From Amphibalanus amphitrite (lineage: Eukaryota > Arthropoda > Thecostraca > Balanomorpha > Balanidae): 64,000 nt of DNA. Made by a program: the position numbers and the translations under genes. Location: assembly GCF_019059575.1 (NCBI RefSeq), contig NW_024881585.1, forward strand, positions 253,001 through 317,000, read 5' to 3'. The notes beneath the pieces are model-generated. The model saw only the letters and a list, made by a program, of their open reading frames with translations, made no database searches and was not told where the DNA came from. Positions 32,551 through 43,668 of this stretch are shown here, one piece after another (the first letter of the stretch is position 1; each line of letters begins with the position of its first letter).

Positions 32551-34629
32551 CACTGGCGGTCGCAGGGGGGGGCCACGGGGGGGCCCCCCTTTGGTGCTGA
32601 AAGGTGGGGCCATACTATCTTTTGGCCCCACCTTTCAGATCGAACAAAAGTCCTAGAAAAGCTTTTCGTATGTTTCATTTTCTTTCTTGCGCCATCAAAG
32701 GACGTAAATTTCACTCATGAGTGGGCTCAGTTTCGCATTCTGTCAATTTGGCGGTCAGGCGGTCAGCGTCGCTGGCACCGGTTCACGAGTATGGCCGGAT
32801 CTTATATGGAATATCAGCGTGGGTTTACTTGAGGCTCTCGTAGGCCCAGCATTCAGCAATGGCTGGCATCAGACCCTCTTCGGCAGTGGCGGGTGGGCCC
32901 TGCTAAAGGAGATTGGCTCCAAGACACTAAAGTAAGACCTCATGGGTTGGTGCTGTGCACCTCAGAAGCCCGGTGGTGACGCCGTATGCCGGCTTGGTTT
33001 CTTAAGGATTAGCGTGGGACCTCCGGGCCCTGCATAGAGTTTGCATGAGCTAGTATGTAATCTCAGAGGCATGTGTGTAATGTGTACACAGTGGCGGTCG
33101 CGGGGGCGGGGGGGGGGCATCAGGGCCATGTCCCCAAAGGTCAATAAAGGTGGCCATCATATCATTTGCCCCCCCCCCCCCCCTCAAACAACCAATGGGC
33201 CCCCATATAGGTGTATGGGGCCCTGGCAATTATTCGATCGTCACGAGGCTAAAAAAAACCCACGCCCAGCTATTAATATAGCTCCCACACCGGTCTTTGA
33301 ACGTCCTACACTGACCTCTGAGGGAACTTCAGTGGCGGTCAAGCGCCCACGTTGACCGCTAAGAGCCTACATCAACCTCTGAGGCCCCACATCTGGCCTA
33401 TGAGGGCCCCTAACCGGCCTCAGGGGTCCCAACCGGCGTCTGAGGGTCTCACACCGGTCTCTGGTGGCCTTATTTCTGTCTCTGGTGTCCCAAGACGAAC
33501 CTTTAGGTGCCAATAAGGGCCCCGCACTGGCTGCTGAAGACCCGATGCCGGCCTCTAAGGGTCTGCATTGGCCTCTGAGGAGGGCCCATCTTGGCCTTTG
33601 AGGGCCCTCTGCTGGCCTCTGGGGTCCAACGACGGCTCATGCCGGTCTTTTAGGGCCCCACGCTGACCTCTGAGGGCCCATGCTGGCCTGTAATGAGTAA
33701 GGACCCGCATTAGCCTCTGAGAGCCCAACTCGGTCTCTGATGGTCTCAAACTACTGGCCTTTGTAGTTTGCAGGCCCTGTACTGGTCTCTGAGGGCCCTA
33801 AACTAGCCTCTACATGAAAACATACATGGGTGGGTTTCTGAAGATCAGAGGGCTCACGCAGTCTCCGGCACAGCCTTACGTTGGTCCTGATCGAGATTGC
33901 TTTACGTCCTGATGGTCCCGCGCTGATTCCCTCATATTTCGAGGTCGGGACCCCATGAGCCGGTGTGGGTCCTGGGGCTGGCAGAGACTGATGAAGTCCT
34001 TAGGGCTCAGGGCCAGTCTTTTTAGCAGTAGGACTAGGCAGGTTGAGTGAGCCCCAACAGAGCCGTTGCGAAGCCCCGCAGGAGTCGCGCGCGGCCCTCA
34101 GATGCCAATTCTGAAAGCTCGGAACCTGTGGGGGTCTCCAGAGGCCGGTGTACCTACTCTCTCCCGCCGCCACACAACTAGGTACCTATATGGGTAAATG
34201 TCATAAGTCTAAAAATGCTCTCTGGGTTTCACATGCTTGTTCAAAGCAAGAGGTATCTGTACTTTTTAGCAAGATGTATCTGTACTTTTCCGAATTGTTT
34301 TATAGTGGTAAGGTCATGAATCCGCGTGCCTGACCTTCCAGTATGCCTATGCTACACCGATCCGTCGTCATGGACGGTGCAGCGGCCCGACCGGTGGGCA
34401 CACCGTGAGACGGTAAATGGAACTGGTGATTTTGCCTTAAATTGAGCTCAAAGATTTCACGCAAGAATGAGATGGATGAAGCATAAGTAATGCCAACTGT
34501 GCGGCGCCTCGTGGACGTAAAAAATTAGCCGATCACCCCCCCCCCCCCCCGGTGACGGATAAATGTTATGTCCCGCGAGTGTGACTTTGGCCCCCCCCCC
34601 CCTTTTGCTAGCGGCTGCGACCGCCAGTG
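32551..34629. mobile_element. hAT-like element with perfect 8-bp duplication TTTGCAGG
   Basis: The ends CACTGGCGGTCGCAG and CTGCGACCGCCAGTG are a perfect 15-bp inverted repeat, flanked by TTTGCAGG at 32543-32550 and 34630-34637. C(A/G)NTGG-type ends and an 8-bp duplication are hallmarks of hAT. Poly-G/poly-C tracts follow each end. A second CAGTGGCGGTCGCGG at 33089 suggests a nested or rearranged relative. Most of the interior is a degenerate minisatellite (33300-33830). No transposase ORF, so non-autonomous. Confidence 0.88.
33300..33830 (+). repeat. Degenerate minisatellite (GGCCTCTGAGGGCCC-type units)
   Basis: About 20 imperfect units of roughly 22-27 bp carry variants of 'tggcctctgagggcccc'. 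It lies within the hAT-like element 32551-34629. Small ORFs across it have no significance. Confidence 0.8.
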
Positions 34630-34637
34630 TTTGCAGG

Positions 34638-35083
34638 CCGACGTCATTGGTCGTTACACGTATGATGTCACGCGACTTGTGGCCTGTCACGGCTCTTTAA
34701 TGATCTCCACTAAATGAATGCAACAATGGCCTTTTAAGTTGATCTCTGTGGCCATCTGTCTATTGTGCGACCAATATGAAAGTTGGGTGAATTTACCGGG
34801 GTTGCATGACTATGAGCAAGCAAATGTGTATCAGGAATGGATTTAGGTGGAGAATTGCGCTGGACCATGAGTGCTCGAACGCTCCCAATTCCACGCCGGT
34901 TTGGCTTTGGAGCCGAGACAGACGATGCGGGTCAAGGTCACCGCTGGGGTAACGATGGATTGGCTGCGCCCGAGCACCCGTAACGCGGCACAATTCCCCA
35001 TCTATGGATTTTCCTATTCGCTCAGCATTGTGATAGGCGTTCGTAATAGCATTTACTCTGCTCATGTACCTATCCCCGGTTAT
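34638..35083. other. No gene seen
   Basis: Spacer between the hAT-like element and the family A element. No ORF with recognisable content. Confidence 0.5.
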
Positions 35084-35575
35084 TTAACCCGCGAGTTGCT
35101 GGGGGGGGGGGGGCGTTAAACGCCCCCACTTGTTTCGCGTGGCCATAGCATAAAAACGGCGCGCCGCAGGCGCGCCAAACTTTGGGTACCTGTAGTAAAT
35201 TGATTGAAATTTATCGTGACAAAGTTTCAAAAAAATCGGTTGGAAAATTTTTGAGAAATCGAGGTTTTAGTGACGTCATGATTTCTGAGTTTTCGACCAA
35301 AAACGGCATATGTTCAAAAAATCATATAAAATCACAGAATAGACATACAGACATGCCGTAAATGCCATTAGACTGCCAATACCATGAACAATCAAATGGC
35401 TATCTTCGATTATTGATTATCGTTCCGCATTTTCCAAAATCTTGAACTGAATCTTGGCAATTTCTCGTGACTACTTAACGACCATGATACATGCATTTCT
35501 TAAATCAGTGGCGCAGCCAGGGGGGGGTCAGAGGGTCAGCTGACCCCCCCGAAATTTCTGTCAGGGGCCACTCGA

Positions 35576-35640
35576 GAGAAAGAGAGAGAGAGGGAGAGAG
35601 AGAGAGAGAGGGAGAGAGAGAGAGAGAGAGAGAGAGATAG
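35576..35640 (+). repeat. (GA)n microsatellite
   Basis: About 60 bp of GA repeat with GGGA interruptions just inside the left end of the hAT-like element. Confidence 0.9.
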
Positions 35641-35699
35641 GGAGGAGAGAGGCCCTAATCTAATCGGACGAGCCCGCTTCGAGAAATGCCTACTGGGAC

Positions 35700-36280
35700 A
35701 CCACGGGTGAGGGGTCGGCCTGGGGCCCCAGGTGGACGGGGCCCGGGCCCCCGGGAGAACGGGCCCGGCCCCTGGGAGAACGGGCCCGGGCCTCCTGGGT
35801 GGATGGGGCCCGGGCCCCCCGTTGATGGGTCTGGGCCCCCGGGAGAACGGGCCCCGGGCCCCGGGAGATTGGAGAACGGACCCGGGCCTCCCGGAGAACG
35901 GGCCCGGGCCCCCGGGAGAATTGATCCGGGCCCCTGGGAGAACGGGCCCGGGCCTCCTGGGTGGATGGGGCCCGGGCCCCCGGGAGAACGGGCCCGGGGC
36001 CCCGGGAGATTGGAGAACGGACCCGGGCCTCCCGGAGAACGGGCCCGGGCCCCCGGGAGAATTGACCCGGGCCCCTGGGTTAACGGGCCCGGGCCTCCTG
36101 GGTGGATGGGGCCCGGCCCCCGGGAGAACGGGGCCCGGCCCCCGGATGGATGGGGCCCGGGCCCCCTGGTGGACGGGCCCTGGAGCCCCGGGTGGACGGG
36201 GCCCGGAGCCCCAGGTGGACGTGGCCCGGGCCCCCGTGTGGATAGGGCCCGGGCCCCTGGTTGAATGGGGCCCGCTAGGG
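35700..36280 (+). repeat. GC-rich GGGCCCGGGCC minisatellite
   Basis: Units of about 21-24 bp of the form GGGCCCGGGCCCCYGGGAGA or GGGCCCGGGCCTCCTGGGTG alternate. There is a higher-order duplication with a period of about 141 bp (blocks starting near 35861 and 36002). Long proline/glycine-rich ORFs in two plus frames and one minus frame (up to 271 codons) are a by-product of the repeat and not evidence of a collagen-like gene. Confidence 0.92.
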
Positions 36281-37347
36281 TGACCCGCTTGCTCCGCAAA
36301 GCGAATAAGGGGTATTTTCGATCGGTGGGCGTTTGGTTGGTCTTGTGTCCGTGGGTGATGTATCCATTTCGGTTGATTGCTTTTTGACGGCTAAGCATTT
36401 TGGATTGGGAAAAATATCCATTGCATCGAGGTGCTCGTGTCTGATAAGCATGCGTTCTACTATAGAACATGTCATGTGTAGTTTATAACAACGGTTGACG
36501 TAGGTTATTGAAAAATGACAGCCATCGATGAATTACTATGTAGAGGTTTCCGACATTTATATTTTTAAGAATACTGTTGCTCGTCATGCAAAAGCGATGA
36601 TTGGATTTTGGACAAAATTGAATGCTCTTTCCAACTATGCCATTTTCAACTGTCAAACGTACCAGGTTATGCAGTAAAACCCGTGTAATTAAGTAAGTCA
36701 TTAACAAATACCATTCTCTCCAGCGATTTGTTCCACCTTGTTTTTGATCAATTAGCTTTTCACAATTTTTCCATGAGAGGCGGTACATTTCTTTTGCCAA
36801 CAGGCGTTGTTTGAACCCGTTCCGTCAAACAGTCACCCGAAAATAGCATTAAGTCCCAAATCTGTCCGAAACGTAAATTTCCCAGCATAAGTGCCCTCAC
36901 GGGTGCACGTGGCGCGTGCCATCCCTGCACCGCACACCATTCGATAGCCCTTTCGATTCTCTACACGATACCCCGTGGCGATTGGGCCCACGGTTACCGA
37001 GATACTGCACGGGGACCGGACCAGTGTCTAGCAAATTTAGTCATTTTCGCCCGATTTTGCAAGCCGATTTATACATACATGTAAAGTCCATAACGCGAAT
37101 TTGCACTTTTTGAGCACGTGTCATGTGCTCGCTATCAATCCGATCGAGCTGAGACCCTCAAAGGCACGTTGCCCATCCTTAATCTATAAGTTGCGCAAAT
37201 TTCAGCGCACTTGGCGCAACGGTCGGGCCCGTACCCCGCGCTAAGTAACACCATGCCGGGACCTCGATAGCAGACAGAATCTACGTCACCACATCACCAC
37301 GCCACAACAAACCCGGCCCATGGCAATACATGTCCCATATGAGCGCG

Positions 37348-39348
37348 TTAACCCTCGCCGGCACAGGCCATTCCGGCCATTTTGCGTCCTTCGACGGCAC
37401 AAGAGGGGGGGGGGGTGGGGTGGTACGACCCCTTCGTGTTTGGCCCATGATCGAGCTAGAGCTTCGCGGGAAATACGAGCGTGTTCCCCGTGACGAGAGG
37501 AAGCCGACGATACCCATGTAAGCGCTGTTTGGATGGGCTAAGGGCCGATCACAGCGACCTCTTGGTTGAGGGTTGATCGGTGTAGCTAGGTGTTGAGCAG
37601 TGTGTGTTATAGGTGGCAGCACATTACGGATGTTGGCGCTACCTGCCAGTATTTGTTGTTTCTCGTAAGAGTTTCTGCGACAATAAATTTAGTTTGTACC
37701 GCGAAATGGTGATATATAAATCTTAGCGTCTAAGATGGTTGCGAATTGCGTTTTGTGCATTTGTTTATTGGTCATATCGATAAATATTATTTGGAGCTGC
37801 GAGAATAGAGATGTTATCGGAGAATTGTCTGTTCAGATTTATGTATATGCCCTTGGAAATATGTTATTATATCTGGTAAATTTTGTCTGTGAAATTTTAG
37901 GACACGGTTAATTTCTTGACGCTCTGGCTGCTCTCGGACGAGGTGTGAAAATCGGAGGTGTTGTCGTCATCCACCTCTTTTCGGTCTTCATTCGTTCTTG
38001 GTTCGGTTTGGCGCGTGCGTGATGTCGTTGGGATGTAAGTACAATGAAGTTTCGGTATATTCCGCTCGGATATCATTCATGTAACGTTATCTGGAGTGAT
38101 GTTTCATGATTGAACTGAGTTTTTTGGGCCTTTCAACCATTATATGACTTTGTATCTGTATTTCTGTTATGTCCTCGTGCGCGGATATCGAAACTGGTGC
38201 GCCACGTGTGTCACATGAACGGGTTTGTTGGTACAGGCGGCGTTATGGCTTGAGGCTTGCGGCGAAGCATCTTGGCTTGGACTTGGTTTTGGTTTGGTCG
38301 TCGTCTTCAGGCTACGGACGCCAATTTGATGGTAGGTTGGTTATCGTACGCTTTATCGATTTGTGGTTGATTGTTCAACTTTGGGACCAACTACTATGAT
38401 GATTTATCGCGAGTTTGGCTGTTTCTGGTTCCACTTGTTCTCACCCCCCCTTTTTGTCTGGCGTGTGATATTGATTTGCGAGTTGAAAATCTTACGGAGT
38501 TCGGTGCTTTTTGACAGAAACTTGTGGCAATACACCACTAGTGAGCATCTGGCGTGTGGAGGCTTAGCGTTTGGACGAGACGGCGACTACAACCCAATTT
38601 TAAGGTTCTTGGTCATTGGTTGACCTTCCAGGTCAGGTCAATGACCGAAAAATCGGGAAAATCGGGACCTGTTAGAACGTCGTTAATTGTGGCTGCTATA
38701 GGTTATTTCGGGGTACTGATCATGAGTAGTTATCATGTTAGTTTTGATCACAGATGATGTCTTTATGCATTTAAGCCAGGTCGGGTCAGGTCAGGTCAGG
38801 TCAACCAGTAGGGGTCCTGCAGGGTATTCGTAGTACCTACGTGCCAGCCGCCTCTGGCAGCTTCGTATCATGTTACGAAGGCACCAAAACTACTTCGTAA
38901 ATGTTCAAATGGTTGCTAAATTCGGATTCAGCTCCAAAAACTAGCCTGGAAACATGTATAATTCGAAAAAGTACCGAAGTCATCATAGGCCAATGACCTG
39001 ACCTGACCTTCAGGCTTCAGGTGACCTTGACATCCACCCTAATGCATGGTAGCAGCATCAACTCACATGTTTGAATGCTTGAAACCACGAAAAGACTGCA
39101 AACGTGCGGCTAATGCGAGCCGGCATACGCCGAATCGCGATTCTGGCCAAACATGGTCTCGGGAAGTAGGTCACAGGTCAAAGGCCATTTGGGTCAGGGT
39201 CATGAAATTTCTAGGGTAGGTGTAAAACTGATCAACGCGAGGGTACTGAAAGTTTGGTCGCGATCGGCCGATTTTTACCAGAGTTATTCGCGAAAAACAT
39301 TAGGGGGGAGGTTGCATCATCCCCTCCCCCTGTGCCGGCGAGGGTTAA
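37348..39348 (-). mobile_element. TTAA element, family B, reversed copy containing a solo LTR
   Basis: TTAA at 37348-37351 and 39345-39348 is joined to TTAACCCTCGCCGGCACAGG at the left and its reverse complement at the right. The interior reads as the reverse of 10311-11217, as shown by the GGTCAGGTCAGGTCAGGTCA block near 38775. The element lies inside the hAT-like element and is itself split at 37516/38592 by a 1075-bp LTR-like sequence. Net length is about 920 bp. Confidence 0.88.
37517..38591. repeat. Solo LTR-like insertion with 5-bp duplication ACCCA
   Basis: The insert begins TGTAAGCGCTG and ends GGCGACTACA (TG...CA). It is flanked by ACCCA at 37512-37516 and 38592-38596 and interrupts a family B element whose intact site is 'gatacccaattttaagg'. 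These are the marks of a solo LTR left by recombination of an LTR retrotransposon. An AATAAA occurs near 37682. Small ORFs inside do not resemble gag or pol. The sequence differs from the BEL/Pao LTR at 14659, so it represents another LTR family whose full copy is not in this window. Confidence 0.78.
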
Positions 39349-40316
39349 AACTGCGTGTGAGCGAATTCACGTAATGAAGAAGAATAAAGCACAATCTACT
39401 ACAGCAGCCAATAGATGACTGAGTTAGGACAGGCACATGGGACTGCTTAAATCTTGTCCGACAGAAGCAGACAACAGTTCCATTTGCATATATGCTATGC
39501 ATATTGCGGAAGGGGCACATTTCGGCCTCGAAAGATACGAATTCATACGTCATAGTAACATATTTCTGTCATGGTCAATTCACGTGGAAATTGAACACCG
39601 GGTGATTACCGAGCTATTGTTCTATCAAAATTTTCCGATTCAAACTCGCTCAGGGTTATCATGCAGGTAAAGGGGGCCCGCTCAGCAGAATGCGTATGAA
39701 ATATGGAAAGATTCTGAAAAATGGGTGGGGGCCGCACACTAGGGGGCCCGCTTTGGAGGCGATGACCCCCCCCGAAACGAAATCCTGGCTGCGCCACTGT
39801 CTTAAATTGAACTTTCTTAGCCAAACACGTACACATATGATAAAATGAATGTCACCATCGTGTTCTACGCCCCAAATTACCCATAAAACATGTGTCACAG
39901 GCTGCGAATATCAGTTTTGATTTTCGGGGATATGTGCCTACCCGGTTGACCTGACCTTGACCCTGACCTATGCTTGACTGACCCCTACATGGAGCGGACA
40001 CTCTTGTAGGCTTTATATGATGGATTGTGCCCCGTTTTGACAGAGTTTGTGACGAGAGGCGCCCATTGCGAAGTCCTGAAGTCCATGCTACTGAAAGCCC
40101 GATTTCAGGTGTTTGACCTGACCTTGACCCGACCTGTGACCTCGAAATTCAACTTTAAAGTACTCATCTGAAGCGTCTCGTCGCGCTCTTTCGTTTGCCG
40201 CCTCGTGCGTTTCGCTGCGCCTATTGGTTCTCGAGTTATCGGCTGGGGGCGTTTAACGCCCCCCCCCCCCCCAGCAAACGGTGGGTGGCGAAATACCCCA
40301 GCAACTGCCGGGTTAA

Positions 40317-40860
40317 AAGAAGTTTTTGTGGGGGAATATCACGACTTTAGGTACTCGGTGGCCCTATTCACGACTTTCAAAGAATGCTCCGATAACTAAA
40401 CACCGCACAGACCTACTGCATTAGTGAATCTGACAGAAGGTCTGTGGAATTACATCCCCCTCACCACACCCCTAAAAACTCATCCAGTGTCCAAAACCAC
40501 TTTTATCGACTCGCCAAAAAAAAAAAACACACACACACATACACAAAGCATGGGGCATGTCAGCTCTCAGTTCATTTATCATTGTCTTTACCATGGTTCA
40601 ATTGCATTGCGCGATTTAAAGCACGTGAGTGCCTATATAGTATATATGTAGAAAATAATATCTACAGCAAAACATCCAAAATTACAAAGGCTACAATGCT
40701 TAAAAAGTAGGTTCATCAAGGAAGCCCATTTTTACTTGCGTTGTGTTGCCAACCATGCGATTCCAACGCGGGCTATTCGCAACGTCTGTTAAGGCACGTT
40801 AACAACTGACAAGCCGCCACCGCTGCCACTTATTCATAGATGGTTGATATCGCAGCTTGG
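40317..40860. other. No gene seen
   Basis: AT-rich sequence with a short (AC)n tract at about 40518-40540. Confidence 0.5.
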
Positions 40861-41998
40861 GCGCCAGCAGCGCGGCCCACAACGCGTCGGCGCCAGCGCA
40901 CGCAGCTGTTGGCACTCGGCAGCCGGTGTTGCGACTTAACGGCCGGCCGGCCCCATGAAGGAGAAGCTCTTGGTGAAGCTTTGTGACCGCCTCATAGCCG
41001 CCTTGGATGTCATCTTTCTTGACAGATCCATCCGTTCAGATGGTACGGTGCAGTCTGGATAAAGGACGAAGTCCAACGCCGCTAACCCCGCGACCGCCAC
41101 CCCACAACGTGGCCGCAGACCGAACGGGCGTGAGGGCCGTAAGGGCCACCCCGCCATCCGGTAGGTGGCTGAGCAGCCGGGCGCAGCGGCGCCTGGGCGG
41201 CGGCCGCGCTGAGATGAAGTCCCAAGCCGCCATGTCGCCAGCACCGCCATCACCATTGCTGCAGCTGTTCCCAACCGCCTCAATCGCCGCCGTTTTGCCA
41301 GCAGTCGCGCCGCGGAATGGCAGAAGCTCCAGAGTAGCCTCCAGCGCCCCTCTCCGCACGTGTGCAGGTGCACTGCGGCCGCCGGGTCCGACGTCCAGGC
41401 AGAACATGATATTTCCATGCTGCTCCGACGGTGGGCTGGTCTTGTTTGGGCGTTCCTCCACTGTGACGTCGGTCACGCCTGCCCCGGCCAGGGCGCAGAG
41501 GCCGACGTGTCACCATCCGGTTGCGGTCCTCAGTCGGGTCGCAACGTGTACCTCTTCCGCAGCGTGGAGCGCGCTCCCGCTGGGCAGCGATACAGCCAAA
41601 AGTAGCATGCGGGCGGCCAGCGCTGCGCCGGACAGCGGACCCATGCCGGGGGTATGCCGGTCTCGGCCATTAGCGGGGTCGTCGGGGCCGAGGCTGTACA
41701 TACAGCTGGTGACCGCGTGAGCCGCCAATCGAAGCTCACGGCTTATAAGCTCGACGCCGGCATCACGCGCCGTCCCGATGGGAGCTCCACGACGCCGCCG
41801 CGAACTCCAGCGCGGCTCGCAGCGCGAAGACCAGTACGGACGGCCGGGGCAAACGGCGTGCGGGAGTCGCAGGCGACGTTCTGCGGACAGAAAGTGTTGG
41901 GCATAAGCTGGTCGGCAGGACACTCTTGAGCCGAGCCTTTGATGTAATTGCAGATGATCCAGAAGCATGCACAAAAATTCATAACACACTATTCTCAT
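40861..41998. other. GC-rich segment with overlapping ORFs, identity unknown
   Basis: About 1.1 kb of GC-rich DNA inside AT-rich surroundings. Open frames occur on both strands: 237 codons on plus at 41007-41720, and on minus 41510-41998, 41036-41476 and 40936-41418. On the minus strand two frames join into a plausible series (CPADQLMPNTFCPQNVACDS, AALAARMLLLAVSLPSGSAL, GNIMFCLDVGPGGRSAP, ending SFTKSFSFMGPAGR). That would fit a frameshifted, intron-less copy of a host gene, like the helicase copy at 52151-53671. I cannot name a family. High GC alone can also produce such frames. Confidence 0.35.
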
Positions 41999-43660
41999 TT
42001 ATGTATTTGCTACATATGATATGATATACCAGCTCATGATCAGTGACGCATTCTGGGCAATATGTTCTAAAGTGAAGTGACTGAAGTTACAATTGACAGC
42101 TTAAAAAAAAACACACACACACACGCACATACATTCGATAGCTTATGAGAATAACATGCCTTGTCTGCTTAATGCAGGAAAATATTTTTTCACTTTTTTA
42201 GAAACAGCAAAACAGTTGTCAACAAGCCATGTCAACTATCGAAACAATTTTTATGGAAACTGCTCTAGCAAGCAAAGTTCCACAACGTTTCCGGAGCACT
42301 GTACCCAAACTCAGTTCATGTTACAAGAAAAAACAGTAATAATGCCTCCTAATTTTGAATGAAATATAGGTATAAGTAATTTGATTTGGAAAGCAACAAA
42401 TTTCCGCACATCATTTTAGCAAAATCACTATAGTTTCTTCAGCCACCAGGTTTTATACAAAACTATAGTAAACTTTATGATCTAGTTTACACAAAACCAA
42501 AGCCCCGATTTTAACAAATGTAGATTAAATTTTAATAATTTTAACAAATGTATCGTGGAGAAAATAAAAAGTGTAGATTTGTAAAGCCGGGATATTTCAA
42601 GGATTAGGCATTAAAGAAATATCTTCACCTTTCTTTGAGCCACCAGCCTTCACCCAAGTTTTACACGAATGTAGTGAAGCAGACAATGTGGCAACTCAAA
42701 ATTGTGATGGTTTGAGATAATTATGACGGTAAAAGAAAAAGCAACACAAGGTTCCTTACCCTCGTTTTTTTCACATGGGTTCAGATGAGGCTTCAACTGT
42801 TGCCGACCTGAGGAGCTATAGGGACTTGAGCTTTCCAAAACTCAATTTCTAAGGGCACTGAGCAGTGTTTGGCTTTCACACGAGTGCGATAGTAAGTTAT
42901 ATGAAGTTGACAAAGCAAGCAAAGCATGATGCCCCGCGCGTCCGCCCTTGACCACGCCCCGCGTCCGACTCCCGACCGCCGCGTGACCCGAGGCGCCCGG
43001 TGGTCACGTGACCTACCGGCCGGGACTGCAAACGGCCTTCACCACCATTCTTGTATGACGACATATCCTACTGAGGTGCTGATTGGTCGGAATTAGATAC
43101 CTGAAGGTAATTATCTGCCGTAGTTATTTTTGTTTCATTGTTTTGCGTGTTTTCTTATATGAAATGTAATTAAAAAATTTGCCATATTTTAATCACCATT
43201 AAAACATAACTGAATAGGTATAAAAGAGAACTCGATATATACTTTCCTTGTTTTTAAGAATTCCGGAATTAGATACCCGAGGGAGCAAAGAGGGAGCAAG
43301 TTGCCACGCTGATTTGATACCTCATAGTCGAAAGGTGGGCTACTAGAACCGAAAATTGCTGTGTTTGTAAATAAATAAGTGATTTGAGGGCAAAGAATGC
43401 CCGGATTTAAACTTCTAAAATTATTTTGAACATAAAATATTTCAGTTTGAGGGATGTTAAGGCCTCAAAGAGTAGGTACTTTTCAGGTATCAAATAGGTT
43501 CCTCTGCGAAAGTTCCGTCGTGAAAACGGCTAACATGCACTTATAAAGTACAGTTCAGCGAATACCGTTTAAATGACTGTTACGTTAAGAAAAAAGTGTG
43601 CAACTGTAAAGATAAAAACAGAGATAAAAACACAATATAAAAACATCTTAGCAGTAAAGG
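41999..43660. other. No gene seen; AT-rich
   Basis: No recognisable ORF and no TIR. A short (AC)n tract follows an A-run at about 42102-42130. A GC-rich island of about 100 bp lies at 42930-43035. Confidence 0.5.
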
Positions 43661-43668
43661 TAAAGCAT

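Larger units (their letters stand above)
35506..39799. mobile_element. hAT-like element (4.3 kb) with duplication TCTTAAAT
   Basis: CAGTGGCGCAGCCAGG at 35506 and CCTGGCTGCGCCACTG ending at 39799 form a perfect 16-bp inverted repeat. TCTTAAAT occurs at 35498-35505 and 39800-39807. The uninterrupted site in family A copy 1 (near 2950) confirms the borders. Contents in order: a GA-rich tract, a GGGCCC-rich minisatellite (35700-36280), about 1 kb without a recognisable gene (including a 105-codon minus-strand ORF at 36483-36800 of unknown nature), and a reversed family B element (37348-39348) with a solo LTR inside it. No hAT transposase domain was recognised. Confidence 0.92.
35084..40316 (+). 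mobile_element. TTAA element, family A, copy 2, split by a hAT-like element
   Basis: The left TTAA at 35084-35087 and right TTAA at 40313-40316 carry the same ends as 2537-3463. The two parts (35084-35505 and 39800-40316) align almost base for base with copy 1 on either side of the sequence 'cttaaattgaact', where the hAT-like element is inserted. Net length is about 930 bp. The high similarity of the two copies suggests that family A amplified not long before the hAT insertion. Confidence 0.88.

Noticed and set aside
35655-36470. Proline/glycine-rich (collagen-like) frames on both strands
   Set aside because: Generated by the GGGCCC-rich minisatellite, with equal open length in opposite directions.
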